DNA of 64,000 nt from Paraburkholderia sp. BL9I2N2 (GCF_004339745.1 NZ_SMGP01000001.1:2604001-2668000), one strand, 5' to 3'. Positions 7,854 through 18,436 are shown, numbered from the stretch's first letter. Translations and numbers: made by a program. Notes: generated by a model from the letters alone, not told the origin.

Positions 7854-9206
<1,353 letters not shown>

Positions 9207-9250
9207 AGAGCCCGGCAAGTTGCCGCACTATCGACCTGACAGGCGGGAGC

Positions 9251-10084
9251 TCAGCCGACGCGTCGTCGGACCAACTGCCGCAGCGACAGCGCGTGCAGCA
9301 GGATCGAAACTGGGACCACGAAAGCAGGGGTCAGCACATCCGGATAAGTGCCGGCGCCGATGCTCGTCACGCTCGGAACGAGCAACTGGAAGGGCCCAGG
9401 CGAAGTGATCATCCCCAAGGTAATCGCGACGGCGAAGTCGGCGAGGCCGAAGATGTTCCAGGCGATCGCCGCCTTCCGGCCTTGAGCTGTGCCGCTCGCC
9501 ACGGCGATTGCCGCCGGCGCGGCGAACAGGCCGGTCAAGACATCGCCGACGCCCGCCGGCAACGCGAACACGCCGGGCAGCGCCCCATGCAGCCAGGCGG
9601 CGAGAGCCCAACCGCCAAATACCCGATAAAGCTGAAGAGCGACAAGCCAGGTCGCCGGCATTCCATCGAGCACCTGCCCTACCCGCCTCGACAACAGCAG
9701 CAGCGGCGCGCCGATCATAACGGGCAGGAAGATCGCCAACGGCAACAACGGCAACGCCGAGGCGCTCGTGCGAAAGACGCCATTGATCGCCGCGCTCCAG
9801 ACGACAGCGAACCACAGCGTGTCTGGAATCATGACCGCTAGCCAGGTCGCGCGGCGTTGGCGCGGCGTCAGTTCCGCGTTTTCGAGGCCGAGCCACAAAC
9901 CGACTGCAATAAGCCCATGGACCATCAACTGATGAGCGGTGATCGCAACGCCGCTGGTTGGGATTATGGGCTTCCAGTAGATCAACGCAATCCACAGCAC
10001 GGTCAACGGAACCAGCCAAAGCAGGCTGCGCCAGGCGGGACGCGGCAGGACGATGCCGGCGGGAATAGAGGCGGCGGTCATCAC
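9251..10084 (-). CDS. Polytopic membrane protein, function unknown
   Basis: About 277 residues with roughly eight hydrophobic helices, among them SLLWLVPLTVLWIALIYW (about 20-37) and LPLLPLAIFLPVMIGAPLLLL (split, about 111-131). No catalytic motif was recognised. The start overlaps the stop of the upstream methyltransferase (GTG at 10084 or ATG at 10081), so the two are translationally coupled. This coupling suggests a shared process, perhaps membrane transport or processing of the methylated product, but I do not recognise the family and no function is assigned. Confidence 0.75.
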   Translation of the reverse strand: MMTAASIPAGIVLPRPAWRSLLWLVPLTVLWIALIYWKPIIPTSGVAITAHQLMVHGLIAVGLWLGLENAELTPRQRRATWLAVMIPDTLWFAVVWSAAINGVFRTSASALPLLPLAIFLPVMIGAPLLLLSRRVGQVLDGMPATWLVALQLYRVFGGWALAAWLHGALPGVFALPAGVGDVLTGLFAAPAAIAVASGTAQGRKAAIAWNIFGLADFAVAITLGMITSPGPFQLLVPSVTSIGAGTYPDVLTPAFVVPVSILLHALSLRQLVRRRVG

Positions 10085-10932
10085 TGGTTCTCCAGGTTGA
10101 TTCGGGTCTTGGTCAATGCAGCCTCGAACACCGCGGTGAGAATGCCGAGTCGGCCTTCCAGGAGATTTCGCGCCAGGTTGGTGGAAAGCTGCGCGAAGTC
10201 CGGCCCCATCACCACGCCGAGATTTGGCGAGGGCGGTGGTCCTGACGCACGCAACTGGGTGAACCAGGCCTTTGCGGCCTCGGTGTCGTTTTGCGATGCC
10301 AGCGTGCGGAAGCCCGCCTGTTCAATCGCCTCGCGCGTTGCATCGGCTGTCAGGAGAAAGCTTGTTGTCGACGTGCGCGCCCAGGGAACCGGGTAGTACG
10401 GTTCGCTGCCGTTTGCGACGACATCGAACGTCGCGAACCGGCCGGATGGCTTCAGCACGCGTCGAATCTCCCGGTAAAGCCGTGCGCGCTCGGCGATGTT
10501 CATCGCGACGTGCTGCAACAATACGGCGTCGAAGCGGCTGCCGTCGAAGGGAAGGTCCAGCGCGCTGGCGGCATGGAACGACACCTGTTCGCTCTGCCCT
10601 GTGCGTCGGGTGAGATAGCGTGCTGCATCCACGAACGGTTCGCTCAGGTCGATACCCGTCACCCGGCAGCCATAGGTTGCAGCCAGAAAACGGGCCGGCC
10701 CGCCAACGCCGGAACCGACGTCCAGCACGGCCATGTCGGCGGTGATCCCGGCGAGTTTGGCAAGTTCGGCGGTGGCCGCAAGCCCACGGGTGTGAAACTG
10801 GTCAAGGGCGCCTAGTTGCTGCGGCGTGAGTTGCTGATCCTCCGGCCCAAAAACTGCGAGCGCGATCTTCAACCGGTCGGTCAGGTCGGTCGCGTGATAG
10901 TGATCTCGTACGCCATCAAGTGCATCAGTCAT
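10081..10932 (-). CDS. Class I SAM-dependent methyltransferase
   Basis: The Rossmann-type methyltransferase core is clear: motif I VLDVGSGVGGPARFLA, an acidic residue closing strand 2 in VTGIDLSEPFVDAA, SALDLPFDGSRFDAVLLQHVAMNI (motifs II-III in two parts) and LKPSGRFATFDV. It resembles the UbiE/sarcosine-type small-molecule methyltransferases. The ATG at 10932 is chosen over an earlier in-frame start because GGAGG lies 9 nt upstream and the extra 39 residues look like non-coding sequence. It is coupled to the membrane protein downstream and is divergent from a LysR gene at 11064. The substrate is unknown. Confidence 0.85.
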   Translation of the reverse strand: MTDALDGVRDHYHATDLTDRLKIALAVFGPEDQQLTPQQLGALDQFHTRGLAATAELAKLAGITADMAVLDVGSGVGGPARFLAATYGCRVTGIDLSEPFVDAARYLTRRTGQSEQVSFHAASALDLPFDGSRFDAVLLQHVAMNIAERARLYREIRRVLKPSGRFATFDVVANGSEPYYPVPWARTSTTSFLLTADATREAIEQAGFRTLASQNDTEAAKAWFTQLRASGPPPSPNLGVVMGPDFAQLSTNLARNLLEGRLGILTAVFEAALTKTRINLENQ

Positions 10933-11063
10933 TGCAAGGTTCCTCCACGATCTCAGCGGATTGTTCAGGGCTCGCGAGCCGACACCGGCCCGAGTCCTCA
11001 TCTGCAGGCGTAGGTGTACCATGGCCTCTCGCGAGCAACTATTCCTCACAATGTTGACGGGCT

Positions 11064-11999
11064 ATGAAGCAGAACTTCACAGTCAGACAGGGCGCGCTCG
11101 ATGGCGTGGAGGTGTTTCTGAGTGTTGCCCAGCATCGCAGTTTTCGCCGGGCGGCCGCTGAACTCGGAGTGACGCCGTCGGCCGTCAGCCAGACGGTGCG
11201 TGTACTTGAAGCACGCATTGGCGCCGCCCTCTTCATACGCACCACGCGTAGCGTCGGCCTGACCGAAGCGGGCGAACGATTTCTTTCGCACGCACAGCCC
11301 GCCTTCGAGGCGCTTGTCGCCGCTAGTGAAGTTGCGCGCGGACTTGGCGAGCGGCCCGCCGGGTTGTTACGCCTTTCCGTGCCGCGCGCGGTGGTGCCAA
11401 TCCTGCTGGAACCGCTGATTGCCTCCTTCTGCCACGCTTATCCCGAGGTCGAAGTGGAGATCGCCGCAAGCAAGGAGTTGATCGATCTTGCGGCGGAAGG
11501 ATTTGACGCCGGTATCCGGCTGGGTCAGTTCGTCGACGCCGACATGATCGCGGTACCGTTGACGCCACCGTTACGCCTGATCGTCGTCGGCAGCCCTGCC
11601 TACTTTGCGGCGCGCAGCCGGCCCATGCACACGGACGACCTGCGTCAACACGCATGTTTGCGATGGCGGCGATCCAGCGGCGCGCTCGCGCTATGGTCTT
11701 TCAACGGCAACGGCCAGCCGATCGAGATCGCCGTATCCGGCCCGCTCATCGCCCACGATTTTCCCACCTTGCTCGGCGCGGCAGTCGAAGGCGTAGGCCT
11801 TGCGCAACTCCCTGAGCCGATGGCGGCTGAAGGGTTGAGAACGGGGAAACTGGTGCACGTGCTGGAACCGTTCGCGCCGATGATACCCGGCGTGTTTCTC
11901 TACTATCCAAGCCGCCGGCAGATCATGCCGAAGCTGCGCGCCTTCATCGATCATGTGAAGAGCCACCCAGCCGGCGATAGCGAAGGCTCGGGTACATGA
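11064..11999 (+). CDS. LysR-family transcriptional regulator
   Basis: The 311-residue protein has the LysR helix-turn-helix near residues 14-62 (VFLSVAQHRSFRRAAAEL, TPSAVSQTVR) and a complete effector-binding domain. The GLGERPAGLLRLSVPRAV transition and IRLGQ segment place it in the large CrgA/DmlR-like branch. It is divergent from the methyltransferase/membrane-protein operon with a 131 bp gap, so it probably controls that pair. The effector is unknown. Confidence 0.88.
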   Translation: MKQNFTVRQGALDGVEVFLSVAQHRSFRRAAAELGVTPSAVSQTVRVLEARIGAALFIRTTRSVGLTEAGERFLSHAQPAFEALVAASEVARGLGERPAGLLRLSVPRAVVPILLEPLIASFCHAYPEVEVEIAASKELIDLAAEGFDAGIRLGQFVDADMIAVPLTPPLRLIVVGSPAYFAARSRPMHTDDLRQHACLRWRRSSGALALWSFNGNGQPIEIAVSGPLIAHDFPTLLGAAVEGVGLAQLPEPMAAEGLRTGKLVHVLEPFAPMIPGVFLYYPSRRQIMPKLRAFIDHVKSHPAGDSEGSGT

Positions 12000-12148
12000 T
12001 GACTATTGGCGTGCCGGGTTGCACATAGGAAGGTCCAGCAGAGCGACCCTAGATGGTCGCGCTCTGACGGATGACGGCCGTCTCAGGTCGACCCGCTTGC
12101 ACCGCTCGCGGCTGGTCGACATATGCCCGCTGTGATCCGCTCGGGACG

Positions 12149-13111
12149 CTAGCGCATTTCGGCGCGAAGCTCGCGTACCCCACGGCCGAGCCTCCGACGC
12201 AGCAGAGTCCGCAATGTCGCCGAGTCGGCGTAGCCAACCTCGCTCGCAATTTTCTCGAGGTCGTAGCCAATCGAAACGAGGTTTTGCGCCCGCTCGATTC
12301 GCAGGTCCTGGAAGAACGCCAGTGGCGACTTACCCAGCACTGCCTCGGTGCGGCGTTGCAACGTGCGGGGTCCGACGGACAATGCAGCCGCTGCCGCCTG
12401 AAGCGAAAACCCCGAGGAAAGATTGTCGCGAGCCCATCGCTCGAATCGCGCGACCAATGGATCGGCGTGGGCGAGGTGATCGGGAATGATGTATTCGGCC
12501 TGGGAGGAACGCTTGTCGATGAGCATGAAGCGGGCAACGAGCGTCGCGAGTTCGGGGCTTGCCTGACGCAACAACCATAGCGCAAGGTCGAGATGGCCCA
12601 TCGCGGAACCCGCCGTCACCACGCGATCCGAGGCGACGACCATGCGTGAATCATCCAGATTGACGGCCGGATAGCGTTGGCGGAAGAAAGGCGCCAATGA
12701 CCAGGTGGTCGTCGCTTCGCGATTATCCAGAAGCCCGGCTTCGGCCAGCAGGAAAGTACCGATGCAGGCGGCCGCGATGCCGACGCCGTCAGCATGCCAG
12801 GTACGCAGGTACGCCATCGCCTCGCGCACGTCCGGACGCCCCAGCGCCTCGATCAGGCGCTCCGGTTGCCTGACATTCGGCGCAGGCACCACCACCCAAT
12901 CCGGGCGGGGAACGTTGCTTGCCGGTTCGACTGGAGTCGACAATCCATGCGCGGTACGAATGCGTCTGCGTACGCCAACGAGCCTCACATCGAAGGGCGG
13001 TGCGGCGAACCCCTGGGCGGCGGCCAGTTCGTTGGCCGTCGCGAAAGTATCCAGCAGTACCGTGAGCCCGGTGTCGAACAGGCCGTCAAGCGCGAAGATG
13101 ACGAGTCTCAT
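12149..13111 (-). CDS. GlxA-type transcriptional regulator (DJ-1/PfpI + AraC)
   Basis: The 320-residue protein has an N-terminal DJ-1/PfpI-like domain (about 1-190) with the elbow cysteine in AACIGTFLLAEAGLL, and a C-terminal AraC/XylS pair of helix-turn-helix motifs (LQAAAAALSVGPRTLQRR and LEKIASEVGYADSATLRTLL). This is the architecture of GlxA family activators. The usual TTHW after the elbow reads TTTW here. It is divergent from a GNAT acetyltransferase gene with 155 bp between them and may regulate it. The ligand of the DJ-1-like domain is unknown. Confidence 0.9.
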   Translation of the reverse strand: MRLVIFALDGLFDTGLTVLLDTFATANELAAAQGFAAPPFDVRLVGVRRRIRTAHGLSTPVEPASNVPRPDWVVVPAPNVRQPERLIEALGRPDVREAMAYLRTWHADGVGIAAACIGTFLLAEAGLLDNREATTTWSLAPFFRQRYPAVNLDDSRMVVASDRVVTAGSAMGHLDLALWLLRQASPELATLVARFMLIDKRSSQAEYIIPDHLAHADPLVARFERWARDNLSSGFSLQAAAAALSVGPRTLQRRTEAVLGKSPLAFFQDLRIERAQNLVSIGYDLEKIASEVGYADSATLRTLLRRRLGRGVRELRAEMR

Positions 13112-13266
13112 GTCGCAAATAACTCTATTAATGTCATTTGCGACTATAGCCCCGCTCCGATCGGACGTCTAGACTGCATAGCCATGCGGCCGCGGTAGTG
13201 CGCTTGCGCCGGTTGAACATTCAAGCAATCCGCTGGCACATAGCTGCGCTTGCAAAAGGAGAAGAT

Positions 13267-13992
13267 ATGAGTGGTTTGATACAAGCTGACCTCGACCGTC
13301 CGATCTGGACGGCCCTCGCAACGAAGCAGGCGCACCTTGGATACGGAGACACGCTTGCCCGTCGATACCACCCCGATGTGGCGCCCTTCGCTGCCCTGGC
13401 ATTCGAAACCCCTGCGGCATACCAGGCGCTCCTTCAGCTTCTGTTGCCTCACGAGCAGGTAGCTGTCCTGCAATCCGATGAACCGATCGGTCCAATCGAC
13501 GGGCTTCAAATGACGCGCGTGGGAGTGATCCATCAAATGATCGCCCGGCACCGCGAAGCAAGCGGCACGGACGACCGCGCGGTAAGCCGGATGGGTGACG
13601 CGGATGCGAACGACATGCACGACCTGGTCCAGAAGACCAAGCCCGGCCCCTTCGGCAAGCGAACTCGCGAGATGGGCAACTACATTGGGATTCGCGAGCG
13701 CGGGCGTCTAATTGCGATGGCTGGCGAACGGATGTGCGTCGACGGATACGTCGAGATCAGCGCCGTTTGCGTCGATGAAGACTATCGGGGAAAAGGCCTT
13801 GCTGGCCGGCTCGTAAATATCCTGCGTAGAGAAATCGAGCAACGCGGGGAAACGCCGTTTCTCCATGTGTTCAGTAACAACATTTCCGCGATTGGGTTGT
13901 ATGAGCGTCTCGGCTTCGAATTGCGCCGCACGTTCCATCTTACCCGCGTCGGACATGCAGATTCGCTTTCGACTTCAGTTCCTACGTCCTAG
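13267..13992 (+). CDS. GNAT-family N-acetyltransferase
   Basis: The C-terminal half carries the GNAT acetyl-CoA site: ISAVCVDEDYRGKGLAGRLV (V-x3-Y-R-G-x-G-x-A) followed by FLHVFSNNISAIGLYERLGF. The N-terminal 110 residues are a separate region found in FeeM/ArgA-like GNAT relatives of Burkholderia and are less conserved. The ATG at 13267 is chosen because AAAAGGAGAAGAT precedes it; an upstream in-frame ATG at 13198 lacks a good ribosome site. Length is 241 residues. The gene is divergent from the GlxA-type regulator. The acceptor amine is unknown. Confidence 0.88.
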   Translation: MSGLIQADLDRPIWTALATKQAHLGYGDTLARRYHPDVAPFAALAFETPAAYQALLQLLLPHEQVAVLQSDEPIGPIDGLQMTRVGVIHQMIARHREASGTDDRAVSRMGDADANDMHDLVQKTKPGPFGKRTREMGNYIGIRERGRLIAMAGERMCVDGYVEISAVCVDEDYRGKGLAGRLVNILRREIEQRGETPFLHVFSNNISAIGLYERLGFELRRTFHLTRVGHADSLSTSVPTS

Positions 13993-14089
13993 AAAAAGGT
14001 CGAAATGGGCTAACCATCGGTTATTCGGCCACCACGTTGGTCGACAGAAGCGAAGCTGTCTTCTCTACAGCAGGTCTACCAGCCGGAGG

Positions 14090-14491
14090 CTATCCGAAAA
14101 CTCGAGCCCATGCCGCCCGAAGGCGACGCGCGCGGTTTTCGAAGAGATATGACGCAATCAACGCCAGGAGGCCTGAAATAGCACCCGTCACGATGTGCTC
14201 GAGATACGGGATGCGGTAGTGACTCGCGTGCGAATAGGCGTCGCCTACCGTCGTCAGGACGCCGACGACAAGCGCATTGCCGTATCGATGCGCGTAGAGT
14301 TTCTGCACAGGTGTGAAGGTCAAAAGTACGGCCAGGAGTCCGGTAAGCAGACCGGTATGGAATGCAATCGTCCAGTGGGCAAGGCTCATGACATTGCCCC
14401 AACTTCCCGGCATGCAAGTCATGCACGCGCTGGTCGGCTGCCAGAAACGCTGGATGAACAGCCTGGCGCGGCGTTTCCACTCGGTTGACAT
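14090..14491 (-). CDS. Small membrane protein, unknown function
   Basis: The 133-residue protein has three or four hydrophobic stretches (WTIAFHTGLLTGLLAVLLTF, NALVVGVLTTVGDAYSH, HIVTGAISGLLALIASYLF) after a basic N-terminus. A pair of cysteines (MTCMPG with the preceding ACM) sits near residue 18-21. Coding bias and the lack of other good frames support it, but the ribosome site before ATG 14491 is weak. No family recognised. It lies convergent with the GNAT gene. Confidence 0.65.
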   Translation of the reverse strand: MSTEWKRRARLFIQRFWQPTSACMTCMPGSWGNVMSLAHWTIAFHTGLLTGLLAVLLTFTPVQKLYAHRYGNALVVGVLTTVGDAYSHASHYRIPYLEHIVTGAISGLLALIASYLFENRARRLRAAWARVFG

Positions 14492-14836
14492 GATGTATTC
14501 CCAACAATGCCGTTGCCACAGCCGACGCCACCACGCGTTTCGTTGGCGCGGTTTCCAGGCCGTTTGACCGCATTGCCGTCAACGCCAAGGATGCGTCGAA
14601 TCTGCACGCCGTCGAGGCCGGGTAAGAACGCGTACATGGTCGAATACTACACCGCGATTGGGCGGCCGCCGTCTTGTCCGGAACCGGTATTCAGCACTTG
14701 CGTTTATCGCTGCGACTCCATCGACGACAGGCAGCGAACGAGCGCTTGCTCGTGAAGTGAGCGTCCGGACTAGCCGGCCCATGCCGTCATTCGGGTCGCC
14801 GTTGTACAGTGTCGATTGAATGGAAGGAGACGCGAT
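14492..14836. other. Divergent gap upstream of small membrane protein and lipoprotein
   Basis: About 345 bp between two divergent small genes. Several short frames cross it but none has a good start, a ribosome site or a recognisable product. AAGGAG just before 14837 belongs to the lipoprotein gene. I see nothing else in it. Confidence 0.4.
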
Positions 14837-15145
14837 ATGGAGAACCCATCGAACAAGTGGCCGACACTTTGCGCGTTGGTTTTATTGCTCGCTGGCTGCG
14901 CGGCGGGCGGCAGCCCGCAAAGCACGACGCACTTGAGCACGTCGCAGTGCCGCGACCTGGCCGCGCTCAGGAACAACGCCCCTTTAACTCCGGAGCGAAA
15001 CCGCAGCGAACTGGCGGCTCTAAGGAAAGCTGGCTACGATCCATCCAGGTGGTTCGACCCGTACTACCCGGATGATCTACAGGCGGCGCAGCGCCGGGTC
15101 GACAGCTGGTTCCAGGCGGAGTGCCAGCAGGCGCCGCCCGCTTGA
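14837..15145 (+). CDS. DUF4148-like small lipoprotein
   Basis: The protein of 102 residues has a lipoprotein signal with lipobox LLAGC (Cys about residue 20), so it is expected to be lipid-anchored. The mature part has RSELAALRKAGYDPSRWFDPYYPDDLQAAQRRV, seen as the two motifs ELAALRKAGYDP and YYPDDLQAAQ, the pattern of the DUF4148 proteins abundant in Burkholderiaceae. The ATG at 14837 follows AAGGAGACGCGAT; an earlier ATG at 14816 lacks a ribosome site. Two further cysteines (SQCRD, AECQQ) could pair. Function of the family is unknown. Confidence 0.75.
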   Translation: MENPSNKWPTLCALVLLLAGCAAGGSPQSTTHLSTSQCRDLAALRNNAPLTPERNRSELAALRKAGYDPSRWFDPYYPDDLQAAQRRVDSWFQAECQQAPPA

Positions 15146-15548
15146 CGCCAAACTCTAGCGTTGAAGGCCATCGAGAAGGTCGAAAAATTGCAAGGCACCC
15201 GTAACCTGATCGCCCACACCGCCGGATGTGACGCTGTGCTGCTCGATGCAATCTGCATACACCGCGTGAAACTTACGGGTTGGCGATAGGCGACTCGCGG
15301 TCGACGATTTTTCAAGCACCTTTCCAAGCAGTGCATCGAACCGCCTGACGCGGGTCACTCTGCAACAGGTGATTGCGTTCCCTCAGGCCACCCGAAGAGC
15401 CGTCAAGTCCGATCGCCGGATGCCTCCAGCGTCAGCCATAGCCGTTATTTCGATAACATATCGAGGCCGACATGCCCGTGACGTGGGGAAACTCGGTATA
15501 GTTCGAAAGCGCGGGCATTTCGGTTGCCCCATTCTGAAGGATGTCGAT
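15146..15548. other. Gap with one doubtful small leftward frame
   Basis: The only candidate is a leftward 67-codon frame (15155-15358) starting with GTG and ending LQFFDLLDGLQR. It has no clear ribosome site and an overlapping frame is equally open, so I do not call it a gene. The remainder is the leader of the 15549 gene. Confidence 0.3.
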
Positions 15549-15836
15549 ATGATTCCAATCGGTGTAGCAGCCTCAGTACTCAGCGGCGTGAGCAGCGCCA
15601 TCGGTTCCGGGCTGTCGAAGCTGACAGGCCAAAGCTCCACGAGTGAATCGAGCCAGCCGAGTTTTGCAGCACATCTGAAGGCGGCAACGTCACCGAGCAG
15701 TTCAGGCAAAAGCGTCCATCACCTTCACGCGCATGGCGCAGTAAGCGCATTGGCGGATCGGTCGCCATCGTCAGCGCAAGCCACTACCGGTTCCGGTACG
15801 ACAGCGGTCGGCTCGGTTATCAATATCAGCGCCTAA
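15549..15836 (+). CDS. Small Ser/Ala-rich protein, unknown function
   Basis: Ninety-five residues starting MIPIGVAASVLSGVSSAIGSG. A small hydrophobic, glycine/serine-spaced N-terminus (VASVLSGVSSAIGSGLSKL type) is followed by a Ser/Thr/Ala-rich low-complexity region and a histidine cluster (VHHLHAHG). It resembles short proteins with an N-terminal LSGVSSAIGSGLSKLTG-type segment seen in Burkholderia genomes, which lack a known function. GAAGGATGTCG upstream gives a fair ribosome site. Coding status is moderately supported. Confidence 0.55.
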   Translation: MIPIGVAASVLSGVSSAIGSGLSKLTGQSSTSESSQPSFAAHLKAATSPSSSGKSVHHLHAHGAVSALADRSPSSAQATTGSGTTAVGSVINISA

Positions 15837-16107
15837 AATACCACCGCATACGAGTCGACCAGCCGTGTCTGGTCGCATTGTGCCCGGCCAGCGGTCGAAT
15901 CGATCGTCGTGTGAAGACGCTACATCCGCTCGGCGCGGCGCCCCGCATCGAGGTCGACGGCATGTTGCTCGCCGAATCGGCCAATCGCTAAAAGAACCCA
16001 CTCTCAGCAACGGCACAGCCGCATGCCAATGCACGCACTTCTGAAACCGTTTGCCTGCCAAAGACTTTCAGTCGCAGTGCCACCGCATGAACCCATTGGC
16101 TTTCCGT
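15837..16107. other. Intergenic region, nothing recognised
   Basis: About 270 bp between the small Ser-rich gene and the stop of the leftward LysR gene. Frames crossing it are short and unconvincing, and no clear terminator hairpin with a T-run was found. Confidence 0.4.
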
Positions 16108-17010
16108 CTACGCCAGCGAGCTTGCAGGGTAAGGCTCAATCAATTCAGCGAAACGGTCTGCAAGCGTCTGCCTTGCACGCGCCGGCCAGATCGCGCTGAG
16201 TTCGAAACGCGGCAGCGCGGCGCCGTCGACGATCTCGCACAGCCTTACTCCGCTAAATTGCAGCGCCCGCACCGAACGCGGCAGCAGCGACACACCGCAC
16301 CCCGCGGCGACGCACGCGAGCACGGTCAGCGACCGGTTCGCGTCCTGCACGATCTCCACCTCGCAATCCGCCTGCCGGAACGCGCTCAGGATGCCGGCGC
16401 GAATGTTGGGTAACTGGCCCTGCGGGAACCATACGAGCCCGTGCTGCGCGAGCTCGCGTAACGACACAGTGGCGCCGGCCTGCAACGGAAACGTCGCCGG
16501 CAACACCGCGACCAATTGCTCCCGCGCGATCAGCTTCTCCCGCATCTTGCCCGCGACCGCCACCGGCGTATGCAGCAAGCCGATATCGATTTCCCCTTTC
16601 TCGAGCGCGCTTGCCTGCTCCGCGTTGCTCATCTCGCGCAGCACCAACTCGACATCCGGCACCGATGCGCGCAACGCCGCAATAGCGCGCGGCAGCACCT
16701 CGAACAGCGCCGCGGACGCGAAGCCCACCGTCAGACGCCCTGCCCGTTGCGCGCCGATTTCGCGAGCGCGGTGCGAGGCGGCGTCGATTCTCGCGACGCT
16801 CATCCGCACGTCCTCGACAATCGCCAGCCCGGCGGCGGTAAGGTCCGCACCACGCCGCGTCCGGTTAAACAGCTTGACGCCCAGGTCCTTCTCCATGCGA
16901 GTGAGCGCCTGACTGAGCGCGGGTTGCGCGATGTTCAGCCGTTCAGCGGCGCGCGTGACGCTGCCTGCATCGGCGACGCAAAGGAAGTACTTCAGGTTGC
17001 GCATGTCCAT
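16108..17010 (-). CDS. LysR-family transcriptional regulator
   Basis: With the ATG at 17010 the protein has 300 residues and starts MDMRNLKYFLCVADAGSVTRAAERL, the LysR winged helix (HTH in AAERLNIAQPALSQALTR). The effector domain is complete. A much longer in-frame extension upstream runs through the divergent MFS gene and is not coding. The gene is divergent from the MFS transporter at 17183 and its start overlaps a nested palindrome (17009-17047). It probably controls the MFS/LigI-like pair. TsaR/CbbR-like subgroup; effector unknown. Confidence 0.9.
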   Translation of the reverse strand: MDMRNLKYFLCVADAGSVTRAAERLNIAQPALSQALTRMEKDLGVKLFNRTRRGADLTAAGLAIVEDVRMSVARIDAASHRAREIGAQRAGRLTVGFASAALFEVLPRAIAALRASVPDVELVLREMSNAEQASALEKGEIDIGLLHTPVAVAGKMREKLIAREQLVAVLPATFPLQAGATVSLRELAQHGLVWFPQGQLPNIRAGILSAFRQADCEVEIVQDANRSLTVLACVAAGCGVSLLPRSVRALQFSGVRLCEIVDGAALPRFELSAIWPARARQTLADRFAELIEPYPASSLA

Positions 17011-17047
17011 ATTAAAACGATATGAAAAATGATCATTTGCATCATAT
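17009..17047. promoter_or_regulatory. LysR-type operator with nested palindromes
   Basis: In the 172 bp between the divergent LysR and MFS genes there is ATAT-N7-ATAT (17009-17023, a T-N11-A motif), the perfect 12-bp palindrome AAATGATCATTT (17027-17038), and flanking arms ATATGA/TCATAT (17020-17025 and 17042-17047) around nearly the same centre. Such overlapping dyads next to the regulator start are typical LysR recognition sites with autoregulation. The specific binding is inferred. Confidence 0.5.
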
Positions 17048-17182
17048 ATCTTTATCCACCCGCTCACTAGAATGCCTCCACGTGCGATGAGCAAGCAGAG
17101 CGTCGCCACGAAAATATCGACAGCCTTGGATGGGACCAGAGTCAGGCGCCAAAGCGCCAACTCGGGTCGACAGGAGACAAAG

Positions 17183-18436
17183 ATGAACTGGTACCGCGAA
17201 ATATCGACGCTGGAAAAACGCACGCTGTGGAGCTGCTTTGCCGGATGGGCGCTCGACGGCGTGGACACGCAGCTGTTCAGCCTCGTGATCCCGACCTTGC
17301 TAGTGACCTGGGGCATCGGCAAAGGCCAGGCGGGCTTGATCGGCGGCGCAACGTTAGTCGCCGGCGCGTTGGGCGGACTGCTTGCGGGCATGCTGTCGGA
17401 CCGGTACGGCCGCGTGCGCGCGTTGCAGATCACCGTGATCTGGTTCTCGCTCTTCACCTTTCTCAGCGCCTTCGCGCAGAACTTCGAACAGTTGCTTGTT
17501 CTCAAGGCTTTGCAAGGCGTGGGCTTTGGCGGCGAATGGACCGCTGGCGCCGTGCTGTTGAGCGAGACCATGCGCGCGGAGCATCGCGGCAAGGCGATGG
17601 GCATCGTGCAAAGCGCGTGGGGTTTTGGCTGGGCGGGCGCAGTGCTTCTGTACACGCTGGTTTTCTCGTTCGTACCGCCGGATTGGGCGTGGCGGTTGCT
17701 GTTCGGCATCGGCGTGATTCCGGCCGGCCTCGTGCTTTATCTGCGCCGCAACGTGGTCGAACCGCCACGCGCCGCCGCGCCGGTCGCGTCGCCGAGGCAG
17801 GCGCTCCCCGCCGCACGGAATATCTTCGACCGGTCGGTGATTCGCACGACGATCGTGGGCGCGCTGATCGGTGTCGGGGCGCACGGCGGCTATCACGCGA
17901 TCACGACATGGCTGCCCACTTATCTCAAGACCGAACGGCATCTGTCAGTGCTCGGCACCGGTGGGTATCTTGCCGTCATCATTACGGCGTTCATCTGCGG
18001 CTGCTTCGTGAGCGCGTGGCTGCAGGACCGCATCGGCCGCCGGCTCAACGTGATTCTGTTCGCCGTGTGCTGCATCGCGACGGTCAATCTCTATGTCTTC
18101 CTGCCGATGGGCGACACCGCCATGCTGTTCCTCAGCTTTCCGCTGGGCCTCTTTGCAGCCGGCATCCCCGCCACGCTCGGCGCACTGTTCAACGAACTTT
18201 ATCCGCAAGGCATTCGCGGTACCGGCGTGGGCTTTTGCTACAACTTCGGACGGATCGTCTCGGCGGGTTTTCCGGTGCTCGTCGGACACATGGGCAACTC
18301 GATGCCGCTCGGCTCGGCGCTCGGCATCGATGCCGGCATTGCCTACGGACTCGTGGTCGTGGCCGCGCTCATGCTGCCGGAAACGAAGAACCGCCGGATC
18401 GCGACGGTAACGGCCAACGCCGCGAGCCGCGCATAA
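17183..18436 (+). CDS. MFS transporter, aromatic-acid/sugar-acid type
   Basis: The 417-residue protein has 12 predicted helices and the MFS motif A between helices 2 and 3 (GMLSDRYGRVRAL) and again DRIGRRL in the second half. The FAGWALDGVDTQLFSLVIP first helix with a charged Asp pair is typical of the AAHS (aromatic acid:H+ symporter) and NanT-like groups. The ATG at 17183 follows CAGGAGACAAAG; the frame extends upstream without a better start. It is followed 11 bp later by a LigI-like lactonase gene, so it likely imports the substrate that feeds that enzyme. Confidence 0.88.
   Translation: MNWYREISTLEKRTLWSCFAGWALDGVDTQLFSLVIPTLLVTWGIGKGQAGLIGGATLVAGALGGLLAGMLSDRYGRVRALQITVIWFSLFTFLSAFAQNFEQLLVLKALQGVGFGGEWTAGAVLLSETMRAEHRGKAMGIVQSAWGFGWAGAVLLYTLVFSFVPPDWAWRLLFGIGVIPAGLVLYLRRNVVEPPRAAAPVASPRQALPAARNIFDRSVIRTTIVGALIGVGAHGGYHAITTWLPTYLKTERHLSVLGTGGYLAVIITAFICGCFVSAWLQDRIGRRLNVILFAVCCIATVNLYVFLPMGDTAMLFLSFPLGLFAAGIPATLGALFNELYPQGIRGTGVGFCYNFGRIVSAGFPVLVGHMGNSMPLGSALGIDAGIAYGLVVVAALMLPETKNRRIATVTANAASRA

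Noticed and set aside
15155..15358. 67-codon leftward frame
   Set aside because: GTG start, no ribosome site, no recognisable product; two frames overlap.
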